Assembly: GCA_030998015.1 (NCBI GenBank) | Contig: JARWMV010000241.1 | Span: 372,001 to 436,000, forward strand | Length of the DNA: 64,000 bases | From: Ceratorhiza oryzae-sativae | Lineage: Eukaryota > Basidiomycota > Agaricomycetes > Cantharellales > Ceratobasidiaceae | Reading direction: 5' to 3' | In this document: piece by piece, positions 48,116-58,497 of the stretch | How the letters are laid out: each line of letters starts with the position of its first letter | Numbering within the stretch: position 1 is the stretch's first letter | Position numbers and translations under genes: made by a program | Notes under the pieces: model-generated | What the model was told of the DNA's origin: nothing | Seen by the model: the letters and a program-made list of their open reading frames with translations, nothing else | Databases searched by the model: none

Positions 48116-49527
48116 GCCAATGGACGTGGTAAGTTAGAGCTGAGGTGACAGGGGTCCCTCCCGTCACGAACAGTTACGTATACATCTGATAAGGGTATGG
48201 GCTACATCGCAGACACGAGGGGCAGCTTCTACGGCATCCCGCTGATGGGCTAGCTGGAATGAAATGATTACATAGCTCATACCTAGCCCCTCTCGTGGGG
48301 TGGATGATAGCCCGACAAAAAGAGGGGTGGAAATTATATGTAATGCTCTGGAGTGACCCGGCGAACAATGTTCCACAAAAGGATAGGTGTAATCCGGAAA
48401 GCGGTCGGACTGTGATGCCACTTCCTTTACCATATCTCATACAGCTTCCATCCCTTAGATAACTTAGTAAGCGAACCCTTACAGACTCCCCTCGTGTATA
48501 TAAACCACTCGCATATACTCCCATTCTGTATCTACATTCCCCTCGGACTGTACTTGGCAAGCCTTATGCTTCCTCCTAAGCCCCGGCATCGCCTTTCGTC
48601 TCGTCCTCAATGGCTTAGGTCTACAACCTTCACACGGACTCAACAATCACCCATGTGGAAAAGAAACGCATATATGGTGGGTCACACACCCAGGGAGAGC
48701 TTGTGGTTGTTTTCGTTTGTTTTGAATGTTAGGTGATTTCAAACGGAAGAAAGATCCATGTTCAAGCCCTCTGGTGCGTCGTTGCCATTGAATTTGACTC
48801 TCCAATACACCGATACGTGGAACCCCTGCCAAGAGCAGGTTCTTCCTTGACGATGCACCCTGCAGAGTCTATTGATATTTCTGAAATCGATACCATAATA
48901 ATCGCAAAGTACAAATATAGCGTATGTTGCTGAAGGATACTTGCTGGGTGGTTTGAATTCGGATATTTTGCTCTTGCCCCCTTCCTGTTGCAAACGAATT
49001 TCTATCACCTAAACATATTGGAGAACTCTCTCTTATACTTCCTTTAAGTTCGAGCTTTTGTTAAAACATGTCTCTGTGGGACCAAAAAATCCCCCTTTTG
49101 AGTGGCGCAAAACCGGCGCCAGCCGTCACAAAGGGGGCCAAAATGTAATACACAAAATCGCCGTTAGTACCGGGACTCCACAGGAAAAACTCGGTTGAAG
49201 TGCGCTCTTCACCAATTGTTCAGAAAAGAAGCAGGTTAAACTAGAACGGCAGCCTTGAAAACAACCCATACACGTGCTCCAAAAAAGGTATCTCCCGGGA
49301 GTAAGAAGACATGCTATTAGGGCGCGCGTGTAGCATAGGTTTAATGCGGCGTAGTACGCACCATCCTATAGTGTTGTAGATCAATCGTTTCTAGAACATG
49401 CATATACGTGTGAATAGCTTGAAAACGATTCAGTCTATGTATGTAACATATCGTATGACAAATTTCGATACAAAGTACATAGCACATTACATGGAGTCTG
49501 GCAGCTATCTCTCTCAGAGTGCTAGGG
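48116..49527. other. Intergenic between methyltransferases 1 and 2
   Basis: No gene supported. Contains a TATATA motif near 48500 and a GC/A-rich imperfect inverted repeat at about 49081..49140. Confidence 0.5.
49081..49140. repeat. Imperfect inverted repeat
   Basis: CCCCCTTTTGA with GTGGCGC on the left pairs with the reverse complement of GCGCC ... TCACAAAGGGGG on the right. It could be a short fold-back element or a chance palindrome; no second copy was noticed. Confidence 0.35.
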
Positions 49528-50779
49528 TTATATTTTCGTGGCATAGGTACAGTAGACTCTCGCTACCGTGCATTTGTTAGATTGTTTCATTTCATCAACT
49601 GCATCTTCGATTACCCTACTAGCCTCTTCATTCGTGAGCCCTCTGCCACTTATAACTCCAAGGGCACTTCGAAATGAAACTGAGGTGAAGTGGGCTAGAA
49701 TAGTAGTAGTTGTCGTATCCATCCGATGGCTACAGGGGAACCCTACATGGGGGTAAGAAGGAACGGCTTTCACAATTGACTGTGCCTGTTCAAATCCGAT
49801 CAGCCCCTCTGAACGGTACTCCCATAGATCCGAACCCGCTAAGAGTAGTTTGGACAGCTTGGTGCAAATATCTGGGTCAATCCCAGCATCTACTAGCTGT
49901 TCTCGAAACATGTCAATGAAAAGGCAAGCCCTAGGGTTTCTGTGCCTTGGCATCAGTGTGCCATTCTCTGCGTCCCAGATATTTACGCCAAAATCTACTA
50001 TATGAACTAATCCCCCTGGACGAAGGACTCGGTGGACTTCACGTAACAAAGAACGGTAGTCTTTGACCTATAAATTACGGACCACATTGATGCGAATGAA
50101 TTAGTCTGAGGCACAAACAACGAAAACAACGAACCATTGAAGCAAGGCCACTCATGTACACGACATCTTGTGAGTCACTCTCAAGTAGTAGACCCTCCGT
50201 GAAGTCGTAGACCTCGAAGACAACATTTCGACGTGGAACGTGAGCCATGATTGGGGCTAGATCTAAGGTTCGGAACTGGACGTGAGGGAACTCAACAGCC
50301 ATTGACTGTATCCTATGGGCAATGACCTAGGTATCGCTGTCGTGCTGAGTTATGAGGTTCAAACCGACCATGTCCCGGTTCTTGTTCCTAACTCTAGGAC
50401 ATTTTGTGTCCTCTCGGCTGTTGGGGCAAGGATTTCTTGGACCGGTCCAATATAGTTCCCCCCCAGTGCCCATTTGCACACAAGATACCGGAGGATGTGT
50501 TGTCGAATATTGTCAGGAGGGAGCCATGGCCCGATATTACCATGTGCGAATTGAATCACGCCATTATGGAGGGTAAAGTAGTCTGGGAAGACATTTAATA
50601 ATTATATTTACATAAAAGGGAAGCCTACCCGGAACATCGTCCGATTCGATAGTGTCCGCGGACATTGTAGACTCTGTCTCGGAATGAATCGTTGATAACT
50701 CATTTTGCGACTCCATACTAGGCACGACATGATATACAATGGAACCTGTATCAAGGTCGTAGTATTCAAAGACAGGCAT
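49528..50779 (-). CDS. SAM-dependent methyltransferase 2 of a tandem trio
   Basis: Apparently intact copy. It starts MPVFEYYDLDTGSIVYHVVP; after a linker and intron DYFTLHNGVIQFAHGN, then WLPPDNIRQHILRYLVCKWA, LGGNYIGPVQEILAP, motif I NVLELGTRTGTW, FPHVQFRTLDLAPIMAHVPR, YDFTEGLLLESDSQDVVYM and LLREVHRVLRPGGLVHIVDF. The C-terminal part (KAVPSYPHVGFPCSHRMDT ... NEEASRVIEDAVDEMKQ ... ARVYCTYATKI) is shared with 1 and 3. Four introns. Motif I has Arg where many relatives have Gly (GTRxGTW), a trio-wide trait. Copies 1-3 are all on the minus strand with 1.4 and 2.2 kb spacers, so they arose by tandem duplication. Confidence 0.85.
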
Positions 50780-52971
50780 GCTGAGATATATGGCGAGTCA
50801 AGGGGTCAAGATGGTAGGAGCGGCCAATCGTACTGTGCACTAGCCTAGTTATCCGCGTACTAGCTAGGTTGCCGTTACGCCCTCAATACGAGGTACAAAC
50901 TCACTTACTCAGCTTGGCTATGTACACCAGAAGCAAGATGTTCATGAATCTTGTGTCTATTCTAAGCTCAAGCCCCACTTCGATGGTGGGCGTAAGGCTA
51001 CGGGTCCGGCTATCTAGTAAATGTTGTTATTTGGGTGTGCGGCTATCAGACATTTATTTGCCAAACTAAGGAAAGATGCACAGTGGGCTGAGTAAATACC
51101 CCAACTGAGCGAGCTAAAACCTTCTTTCACCCCAAGTATAACTTATACTGGGGAGCGGGAATCAAGTGAGGAGCCGATCTCCTGTTTGAACACGAAACAG
51201 GAACCTTAGGCACGGCTAAACCTCAACCCCCCGCGGGTCAGGCGCACAAAATACAACCTAACCCACGCTTTGACGCCCACCGCCCGATGGAATGTTGCAA
51301 TCATTACTGGATCGCATTACTCCTGAAAAGTAGCCTAGTCGTGCCTAAAACATACCTAGAAGGGACACCCACCAAGATAACAAGCATAGCTTATGTCGAG
51401 TGACAGAGTCACTGGGGCTTGATTTTGCACGGCTACAACATCCTTCGAGAGTACTGCAACTGCAGGGTCTTCGTTCGCCACCTTTCCCACTTCCACGAGC
51501 TTATTCATCCTTCTTTCGGGCTCACCCCTCCGTACTTGTCTCTCGGGGGTTGGGAATATATGCCCTTTGACCTGTCCCCCTCAGCGGTTTCTCAGCTTAT
51601 GGTGAATGCTTATTCGTTTCCTTGTCTTATACGGTAAGCTTCGGGCAGCAATTCAATTGCCTCCTTTGTTTCTGAGAGTTGTACATGCGGTGCGAGCACA
51701 CTAGCTAGCTATAGAATCGGCGTTCTTCTGAGTCTCACTGAGGTGCTCTTTTGCAAGCCACCCATGAAAACTTCTGCAGTGGATAGCTTCCCTGCAGAAT
51801 CCAAATATACAAATACATAAATAATATATCGAATGTACCAGAATGAACTGGCAAGAGCGTGACTCGTGTAGTACAAATCTTGTACTTACTGTAACGTTCT
51901 TCGATGTACTAGAACGCCTCGTTTGCGTGCATATAAGGAGCTCTGTTTTGCTCCGTAGGTAGTCATCCGCACACTTGAATATATATTATACTTTTACTCG
52001 TCTTAATCGCACTGCGCTACGCGCGTATTGCGTGATATATGCATATACGTAGTATAGATACCAACATTCCCGCCACATCTAAACACATAGCTTAGCTAAA
52101 CTAAACTGTCCTAAAGGTGGAGCGATTACAAAATGGAGAAATCAATCATGAGGAAATGTGATGTCACCCAAACTTTCGAATCGTCTGGCTTACTCTGGCT
52201 TTGCTTTAGATCTTGCGGGAAGCTATCCGGTGCACAGGCTCTGATGAATTTACAATCATATGCGTGTATGTATGCGCATATTTGTTTCTGTTTCCTATCC
52301 CCCTCTCTCTGATATCATGCGCGAGTTCGCGGGAAACCCCCTTTTCTTCTTCCTTAGTTCTCTACCTTCGTAGTTGAGCTAAGGTATCGTATTTTCTTTC
52401 TCTCCTCATGTATTCTATTCACACTGTACTCTGTAGTACGATTTGTATCTTAGGTACAGTATATAGAGTTCTCTACCTTCGTAGTTGAGCTAAGTACGAT
52501 TTGTATCTTAGCCACAAGAAACCTCCCTGCGTGAGAGGCTCATCTCAAACATCTTGTAGTACTAGCCGATAAAAAAAGTATTGCAAAAAGGCTGTGTCCT
52601 CAAATCGTGTGCTCAGGCCCAGCTCTTCCTAAACAAGTCAACCACGTTACAGAGCGAGGGGTCCTTTACCGGATTTTGCACTTTGGCTAGAGTGGGTGTC
52701 TTAGGTTGGCCAAAATTGTCTCATCTTGTCGCCGGGGGCATGTATGCCGAAATTATGTATTTAATTCTAGCGGATTGACGAGAAATCGGCTGCTACAAAT
52801 GATAGAGCTTGCTCATATTACACATATTGCACTTTGAACCATATGTTTCTGACTTGCGTTTGAGGAGAAATAGGTCCGACAAGTTGCTCAAAAACATACG
52901 AAATCACAAAAATTGCAGTCCTTTTTTAATTGGCCAGTATTTAGTAGCTACATCTAAAACCAATGCCGCAG
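50780..52971. other. Intergenic between methyltransferases 2 and 3
   Basis: No gene supported. AT-rich with a short local duplication at 52356..52511. Confidence 0.5.
52356..52511. repeat. Two interleaved short direct repeats
   Basis: A 28-bp unit containing CTCTACCTTCGTAGTTGAGC occurs at 52356..52383 and 52467..52494. An 18-bp unit GTACGATTTGTATCTTAG occurs at 52436..52453 and 52494..52511. Order is unit 1, unit 2, unit 1, unit 2, so one segment was duplicated with an internal deletion in the second copy. Confidence 0.85.
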
Positions 52972-54237
52972 TTATATTTTTATAGCATACATACAATATA
53001 TCTTCCCTAACGGGCACCTGTCAGGCTGCTCTATTTCGTCAATCGCGCCCTCGACCACTCTCTCAGCTTCTTCATCTGTCATGCTTCGATCTCTTATGAT
53101 CCCAATCGTATCTCTGATTGAACTTTTAGCCAAATGAGCTGCAAACTCGACAAGCGTAGTGTCTAGCTGGCGAGCGCAAGGGAATCCTGGATGTGGGTGC
53201 AAAGGATATGTCTTGGTAACCAGCTGTATCTCCTGAAACCCCATTGTATCGCCCGCCTTGTCACCCCATAGGCCCGAAGTTGGCGCAAGCAATTTAGGCA
53301 ATTGAGGGCAAATTTCCGGATCAATCCCTACACTGGCCAAATGCGCATGTAGTAGTTCAATATGACGGCACATCTTGGGGTTAGTCCGCCAGGCGGGAAT
53401 GATGTCATTCTCTGGGTCCCACGCGTTTGGACTAAAATCGACGGTATGAATAAGTCCAGCCGGCCGAAGGACCCGGTGGACTTCGCGGAGGAGCGCACGA
53501 TAGTCTTTTACCTGCGAACCATGATTTAGATAGGCACCTGCACGTTAGTTTCGGAAATGAAAAAATCAAATAACGAACTTTCACCGCTAAACCATGCAGA
53601 AATACGATATCTTGGGAATTATCCTCAACGAGTAGGCCCTCAGTAAAGTCGTAGACGTCAAAGATTACGTTCCGACGTGGTAGGTGAGCCGCAACTGGTG
53701 CAATATCTATAGTCCGGAACTGGACGTGAGGGAACGCAGCAGCCATTGACTGTACCCTACGAAAAACTGGGGCTAAGAGTCGGCGCACACGAGGGTGGTT
53801 GACTAGGATCTGACTAACCAGGTTCCGGCCCTCGTTCCCAACTCTAACACTTGTTGCACTCTCCCGGGTATCGGGGCAAGCATCTGGGACACTGGTCCAT
53901 TGTATTCCCCACCCAAAACCCCTGAAGAAACAAGATACCAGATAATATGTCGGCGAAGATTGTCAGGAGGGACCCATCGTGCGACATTATCGCTCGCAAA
54001 CTGAGGTCGCCCATGATGCAGCTCAAAATAACCTTGTATCATCAAACAATGAAATCCTGCGATCGGCACAAATTAATCCAACATACCTGAAACGTCATCT
54101 GATGTAATAGTAGTTGTAGACCTCATAGACTCTGTTTCGGACTGGATTAAGGATGCCTCGTATTCTGACCCTGGACTGGGCACAACATAATACACAACCG
54201 AGTCTGTCTCAGGATCATAATATTCGAGAACCCCCAT
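52972..54237 (-). CDS. SAM-dependent methyltransferase 3 of a tandem trio
   Basis: Third copy, apparently intact. MGVLEYYDPETDSVVYYVVP, then GYFELHHGRPQFASDNVARW, VPPDNLRRHIIWYLVSSGVL, motif I QVLELGTRAGTW, FPHVQFRTIDIAPVAAHLPR, DDYDFTEG-like block (VYDFTEGLLVEDNSQDIVFL) and LLREVHRVLRPAGLIHTVDF. The C-terminus ends KIYCMYAIKI at 52972. The FPHVxFRxxDxAP motif is the likely acidic residue that contacts the SAM ribose. It is the most diverged of the three in the middle segment. A cluster of MITEs starts about 360 bp upstream. Confidence 0.85.
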
Positions 54238-54599
54238 GTCGGACTATTCATTTATCAGGTGAATAATAGAGTTGTTCGTGTTCGGGGGATGGGGGTGGGG
54301 GTGGGATCAACTGATCTAGTTATATCCTTGCCCAGCAGGGCACGGCCGCCGCTCAGAATCTTCCGGTGGGAATCAATTGAAACACATTCCACCCTAACAG
54401 GCGATCGAACTTCCAATTAAAGGCCAAACCTGATCCGACTGACATCTTCAGGCGTATCTTTCGGGGTCGCAATGCACAACGGCACGGAGAATGCACGATG
54501 AGAGGAACGAGCTTACCGTGCTCTTTGGATTATTCCCCATACCAGAAAAATATGGCTGCGCAACGTTTCCAGATATGCGAGTCCCTCGAACTCTCGAAC

Positions 54600-54774
54600 C
54601 TCTCAGGCAATCCCCAAATATCTAGCTAGCACCATGATAAGTGTTACTGCCTAACGATGTTTCTGAGTGCTAAATAGATGTCGGTAGCCCTATACTTCGG
54701 ATCTAGTGAGTGCTCGGAAGTATCGTTGGACAGGTGGAACTAGTTTACGTTAGCTACATTTCAGGGGTTTCTCA
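54600..54774. mobile_element. MITE family 2, copy A
   Basis: Left end CAATCCCCAAATATCTAGCTAGC; the right end TTAGCTACATTTCAGGGGTTT is its approximate inverted repeat. It abuts copy B with no spacer. Non-coding. Confidence 0.65.
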
Positions 54775-54957
54775 GCCAAACCCCGAAAATTTAGCTAGCA
54801 TATACTAGCTCCACAGGTGTAAGTATGCTTCCCAGCACTCGCTAGATCCGAAGTAGCACGGGCTACCGGTGCTATCAGCCTCTGGTTAGTGCTCAGAAAC
54901 ATACTTAGACAGCGGGGCATTATCACGTGCTAACTAGATTTTCGGGGATTGGCCGAG
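54771..54957. mobile_element. MITE family 2, copy B
   Basis: The best preserved copy: left CCAAACCCCGAAAATTTAGC, right CTAACTAGATTTTCGGGG then ATTGGCC, inverted repeats of about 25 bp. Inner sequence has GTAAGTATG on the left and CATACTTAGAC on the right, a second inverted pair. Confidence 0.75.
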
Positions 54958-55065
54958 TTGGCTGAGCTGCGAACTTCGGCAGTGTGTCGATCCTCTTGCG
55001 TCAGCGTCGATTACGTGCTCGTCGATGACCGAATCAGGAACACTGGTCATCCTACTGGTTTTTCT

Positions 55066-55236
55066 GCCAAACCCTGAAAAGCTAGTTAGTGCGGAATACC
55101 TCCACAGTTCTAACCCTGCTTTTGAGCGGTCACCAGCGCAGATCACCAGCGCCACCGGGATCAAGCAAACGCTCAAAATCATATTTAGACCCTGAGGCAT
55201 TCCTATGCACCAACTGGATTTTCGGGTTTTGGTAGA
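55066..55236. mobile_element. MITE family 2, copy C
   Basis: Left CCAAACCCTGAAAAGCTAGT, right CCAACTGGATTTTCGGGTTT then TGG. The inner right arm (ATATTTAGACCCTGAGGCAT) is shared with copies B and D. Confidence 0.7.
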
Positions 55237-55347
55237 GTCGTTCGCGCCACCCTCGGTCTGGGTCTGTAGAGGTACTCTACTTTGTGTCATATCCCCAGTT
55301 TGTTGAATTGGCAAGATGAACGCACGAAAAGTGCCATGGCGCTCACG

Positions 55348-55461
55348 CTCTGCCAAACCTGAAAAGCCAGTCATCGCGTAGCAATGCCTCAGGCGCTCAA
55401 AAACCATAATTAGACCTGTGGAGTTTCTCCGCACTAACCGGATTCTCCAGATTTGGCAGAG
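55348..55461. mobile_element. MITE family 2, copy D (internally deleted)
   Basis: Shorter, about 114 bp: left CTCTGCCAAACCTGAAAAGC, right CTAACCGGATTCTCCAG then ATTTGGCAGAG. The two ends match as inverted repeats including the outermost CTCTGCCAAA. The left inner arm is mostly missing. Confidence 0.7.
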
Positions 55462-55839
55462 CAAGAAAAAAGCAACAATATAAGCGGCGCCGTTTGGTTA
55501 TGCTAGAACTTAGACCAACCCAGCGTTTTCATTCCCCAAGCGCGTTCATGACACACGCCTTTAGACCAAAGTGGGAATCCGCTTGAGCCGGTGATATAAA
55601 TTATTCGCCAAATGCTTAAACTGTTTCGGGTTGCGTCAAATTGTGAGGATCTAATCGCGTCCCGGCGGGGTGCTATACCCAAGCTTGACCCTTCCAAAAC
55701 TGTTGCGTAGAATATCACTCTTTACATTGACCACGAAATCCACGCCTCCTACAAAAGGCAGATCCTCGAGGGTTGACTCTGCAGTGTACATAATTGAAAA
55801 GTAAACCTAGGTGTAAAAAGTATGTAACATTATGTTGTT
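55462..55839. other. Intergenic, nothing supported
   Basis: 3' region of the FtsJ-like gene; short frames only. Confidence 0.5.
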
Positions 55840-57003
55840 TCAGTCTAGAATCTCAACACGCCTCGAGTCAAAGAACTTCCGCAATGCATTGCGTTGTATT
55901 TGCCATACCGTCAAGCCTAATCGCACGATGTTTGATTGACCCTCCGCGCTCATTGTCTTGTCCCAGCTTGTGATATAATCCTCTTCCTCGAACGTAATCG
56001 GGCGCCCGTATCCGTGTTCCCCTTCAAAGCTCATGATGTACCAAAGCTTCTCCAACGCAATTTCGAGTTCCCGAAACTCATCGGAATCTACCCGGACGAC
56101 TTGAGCGATGACGTAGAATGTGCCTCGGATCGCATGGACTGTGAGTGGCTTGACGGTTCTCACTAGGTTGGCAATTCGGCACAACGCGAGTACCATTCGA
56201 GCACCGATTGGTTTCTCGAGGTGCGTCAATTTGATGAAAAGTGTGCCACCATGAGAAACGGCCTTGAGTCCGAGCAGGACTTGGGACACAAGCAAGCGAG
56301 ACCAGTTCCACGGGCGGTTGTCGTTGTCTGGGTTTGTGCGTAAGTGGTGACCGTCGCAGACTACGAGGTCGAATGTATGCGATATAAATGGGATAGGATC
56401 GAGCATTTGGGCCGAGTCAGGTTTGAGGAGTCGCGGGGCAAGATCAAATAATGTTATATCTGCCATCTGTACCTCGATTCGGGGGAGGAGAGCTCGAGGA
56501 ATGGCTAGGCCGTGTCCGCCCTGAGAGAATGGGAGCGAGATACCCATGCCAGTGGCGCTGAAGCACTTTCCGAGTATATAAGTTGAGTAGCCACCGGGAC
56601 AGCAGCTGAAGCGAGCGCGGTGATCAGCCTTTTGCTACGCCAACATATAATAATTCCACTTGCCCGATATCGAGGAACCGTTTCGTTCGAACAAATTTCA
56701 TTTTTTTATCCATCCCGCCCAAGCTGTTGCACATCACGTTTAGCCACTTTTGATCCGCATCAGAGGTTCTGTCGGTCTCGTTTTTAACGCGTTGCCTTGT
56801 AAAATGCTTGTCTAAACCCTCGTTGTCCCATCCCTTGGGCCGTCTATATTTAGCCATGGTGGTAGTTGCGACGGGAATAAACGCACCTGGCCACGCAAAG
56901 CGATCAACTCGGCGAGCACTGCACATTCTGGTCGAGAGGTTAAAGCTGTTAATAGCTCTTGAGACCTTGTTGGATGCTCGTTGAACTGTTCAGAGCCGCT
57001 CAT
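55840..57003 (-). CDS. FtsJ/RrmJ-like methyltransferase with a GC-AG intron
   Basis: Rossmann-fold methyltransferase of the FtsJ family, whose members usually methylate RNA 2'-O; substrate unknown here. Exons 57003..56887, 56833..56664, 56605..55840 give 350 aa. The SAM motif is created by splicing: RFLDIG|CCPGGYSTYILGK, the family's DxGxxPGG(F/Y)(S/T). Further on come DLVVCDGHHLRTNPDN (motif with acidic residue), LLVSQVLLGLKAVSHGGTLF and IKLTHLEKPIG, which holds the Lys expected of the family. The intron at 56663..56606 begins GCAAGT instead of GT; no GT alternative keeps the motif. The N-terminal 90 residues are not recognised. The C-terminal third is helical. Confidence 0.8.
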
Positions 57004-57535
57004 TGTGATGGATCAGGTTGCCAAATACCAACGCGCTGTTGTCGCTAGCCCTCAATCTGAAAGTTGCTAGGGGGCTAAGTAATCCTCGTGCAGATCCTAA
57101 TGTAGATATAAGACAAGCGCTCTTTCTAAACGCACGCGGCTAGTTTCTGGACCAACCATGAGAGGCTTGTCACAGCCCCAGTGGGCAGGTGGCAACACCT
57201 TGATCAAGTGGCGAAACCAGCGACACAGCCACATCTGACGTCAAGCAAGATCAAATAAATGACTATCCATCCTCTCCTTTTGTTCATCGTATCCACCACC
57301 GAGAGTCTAGCAAGCCGCAGTGAGGGACATATAATGAATGATGGGTGTCGGTCCGCCGGAACTTGGCGTCTTCCGAGATGATGCTGCAACGATACCAAAT
57401 GCGGGTATATCTCGACTTCCACGAGGCTGACAGGAGGCCTAGTCGAGTACTTAGGGGCTGGGACTGATCATCACTGCCTCTGCACTCGTCCACGACACGC
57501 ACATAATTTTCCAGCACATACACATAGAGATCAAG
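57004..57535. other. Divergent promoter region
   Basis: Between the FtsJ-like gene and the plus-strand Ser-rich gene. No gene supported. Confidence 0.5.
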
Positions 57536-58205
57536 ATGGTATGGAATGCCAAAGAATCAAAGCGACCTGTTATACTTGGTCGGGTGAGTCTTGTATATGT
57601 GAGTGGACGTGCAAATGGGCTGAGGAACAATGAGAAGTCTTCTAGCCGCCGTTCTTCTACTTCATCCTCGTCACGGCGTAGCCTTTCGTCTTGGGACGCT
57701 GATGCGTCTGTGAGGATGTTTGCTGAGAGGTGAGCTTGCTGGCATTTATTCATATTAGTCAAGAATGACTCAAGGGGCCTGAACTTGCATTCGCGTCCGT
57801 TACAGGAGCAGGGAAGCGGCTCTCATCGACGAACGATACTATATCGCCAGCATCGAGAATGATTCATTCAGCGACCGGAACTCCTCTGAGCCCTCGGACT
57901 ATCCTTCCACGTCTGTCGAACTCACCTCTGTGGGTCATACAACTCCTACAACGGAAAGAAATCCCTTCTCCGTATCATTTTCTCTCGACATGCCTACCTC
58001 GGATCTAGTAGCTGCTGCTCGCGAGGCTGCAGCCTTGACTACCCTAACACCCGAATCCGACCCCTATCCGAATGAAGAATCGCCTATGCATTATGTTGGA
58101 TTTGGGGTTCTCCCCAAGAAAGAGATCAAATTCCGCCGGCCTGCTCGTGCAGCTGCCAATCGTTATGCCGCCTCTAACCGTCGATATGTCGATATCCTGA
58201 CATAA
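57536..58205 (+). CDS. Uncharacterized Ser/Arg-rich protein
   Basis: Family not recognised. Exons 57536..57729 and 57806..58205 give 197 aa. It starts MVWNAKESKRPVILGR; next comes a low-complexity SSSRRSSTSSSSRRSLSS run with phosphorylation-site character. The C-terminal half is acidic/Ser/Thr-rich and ends with a more conserved-looking block: YVGFGVLPKKEIKFRRPARA then ANRYAASNRRYVDIL. A GTGAGT within exon 1 could start a further in-frame 51-bp intron. No signal peptide or membrane segment. It is in the same direction as Rpn1, 290 bp upstream. Confidence 0.55.
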
Positions 58206-58497
58206 TGGATGGGCGGATGATAGGCCTGGTTTGGAATATGACCCTCACTTGCTATCATATGATCCCTGCTTGTTGCACACCATCACTATCTTTATTTTAC
58301 GCAAACGTATATGTCGCCATCGTACTTGTATGCAATAGCCCTGCTGGTGTCGATAGTTGATTTATCGACGTTTTTATTTAAGAGCCATGATGCTGTAACG
58401 GTGTAACGAGCCCTGGGATCTGATTACGTGAGATAATCGACGCGCGTCCTTCATTGGTGCGCGACGTGATCCTCATCCACGACTTTGACCTTCCGCT

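Noticed and set aside
48174..48560. 128-codon minus-strand frame upstream of methyltransferase 1
   Set aside because: Cys/Arg/Ser-rich composition, no domain or signal peptide, lies in the upstream region of a real gene.
46852..57003. Secondary-metabolite gene cluster
   Set aside because: Methyltransferases are present, but there is no synthase, oxidase, transporter or pathway regulator among the neighbours.
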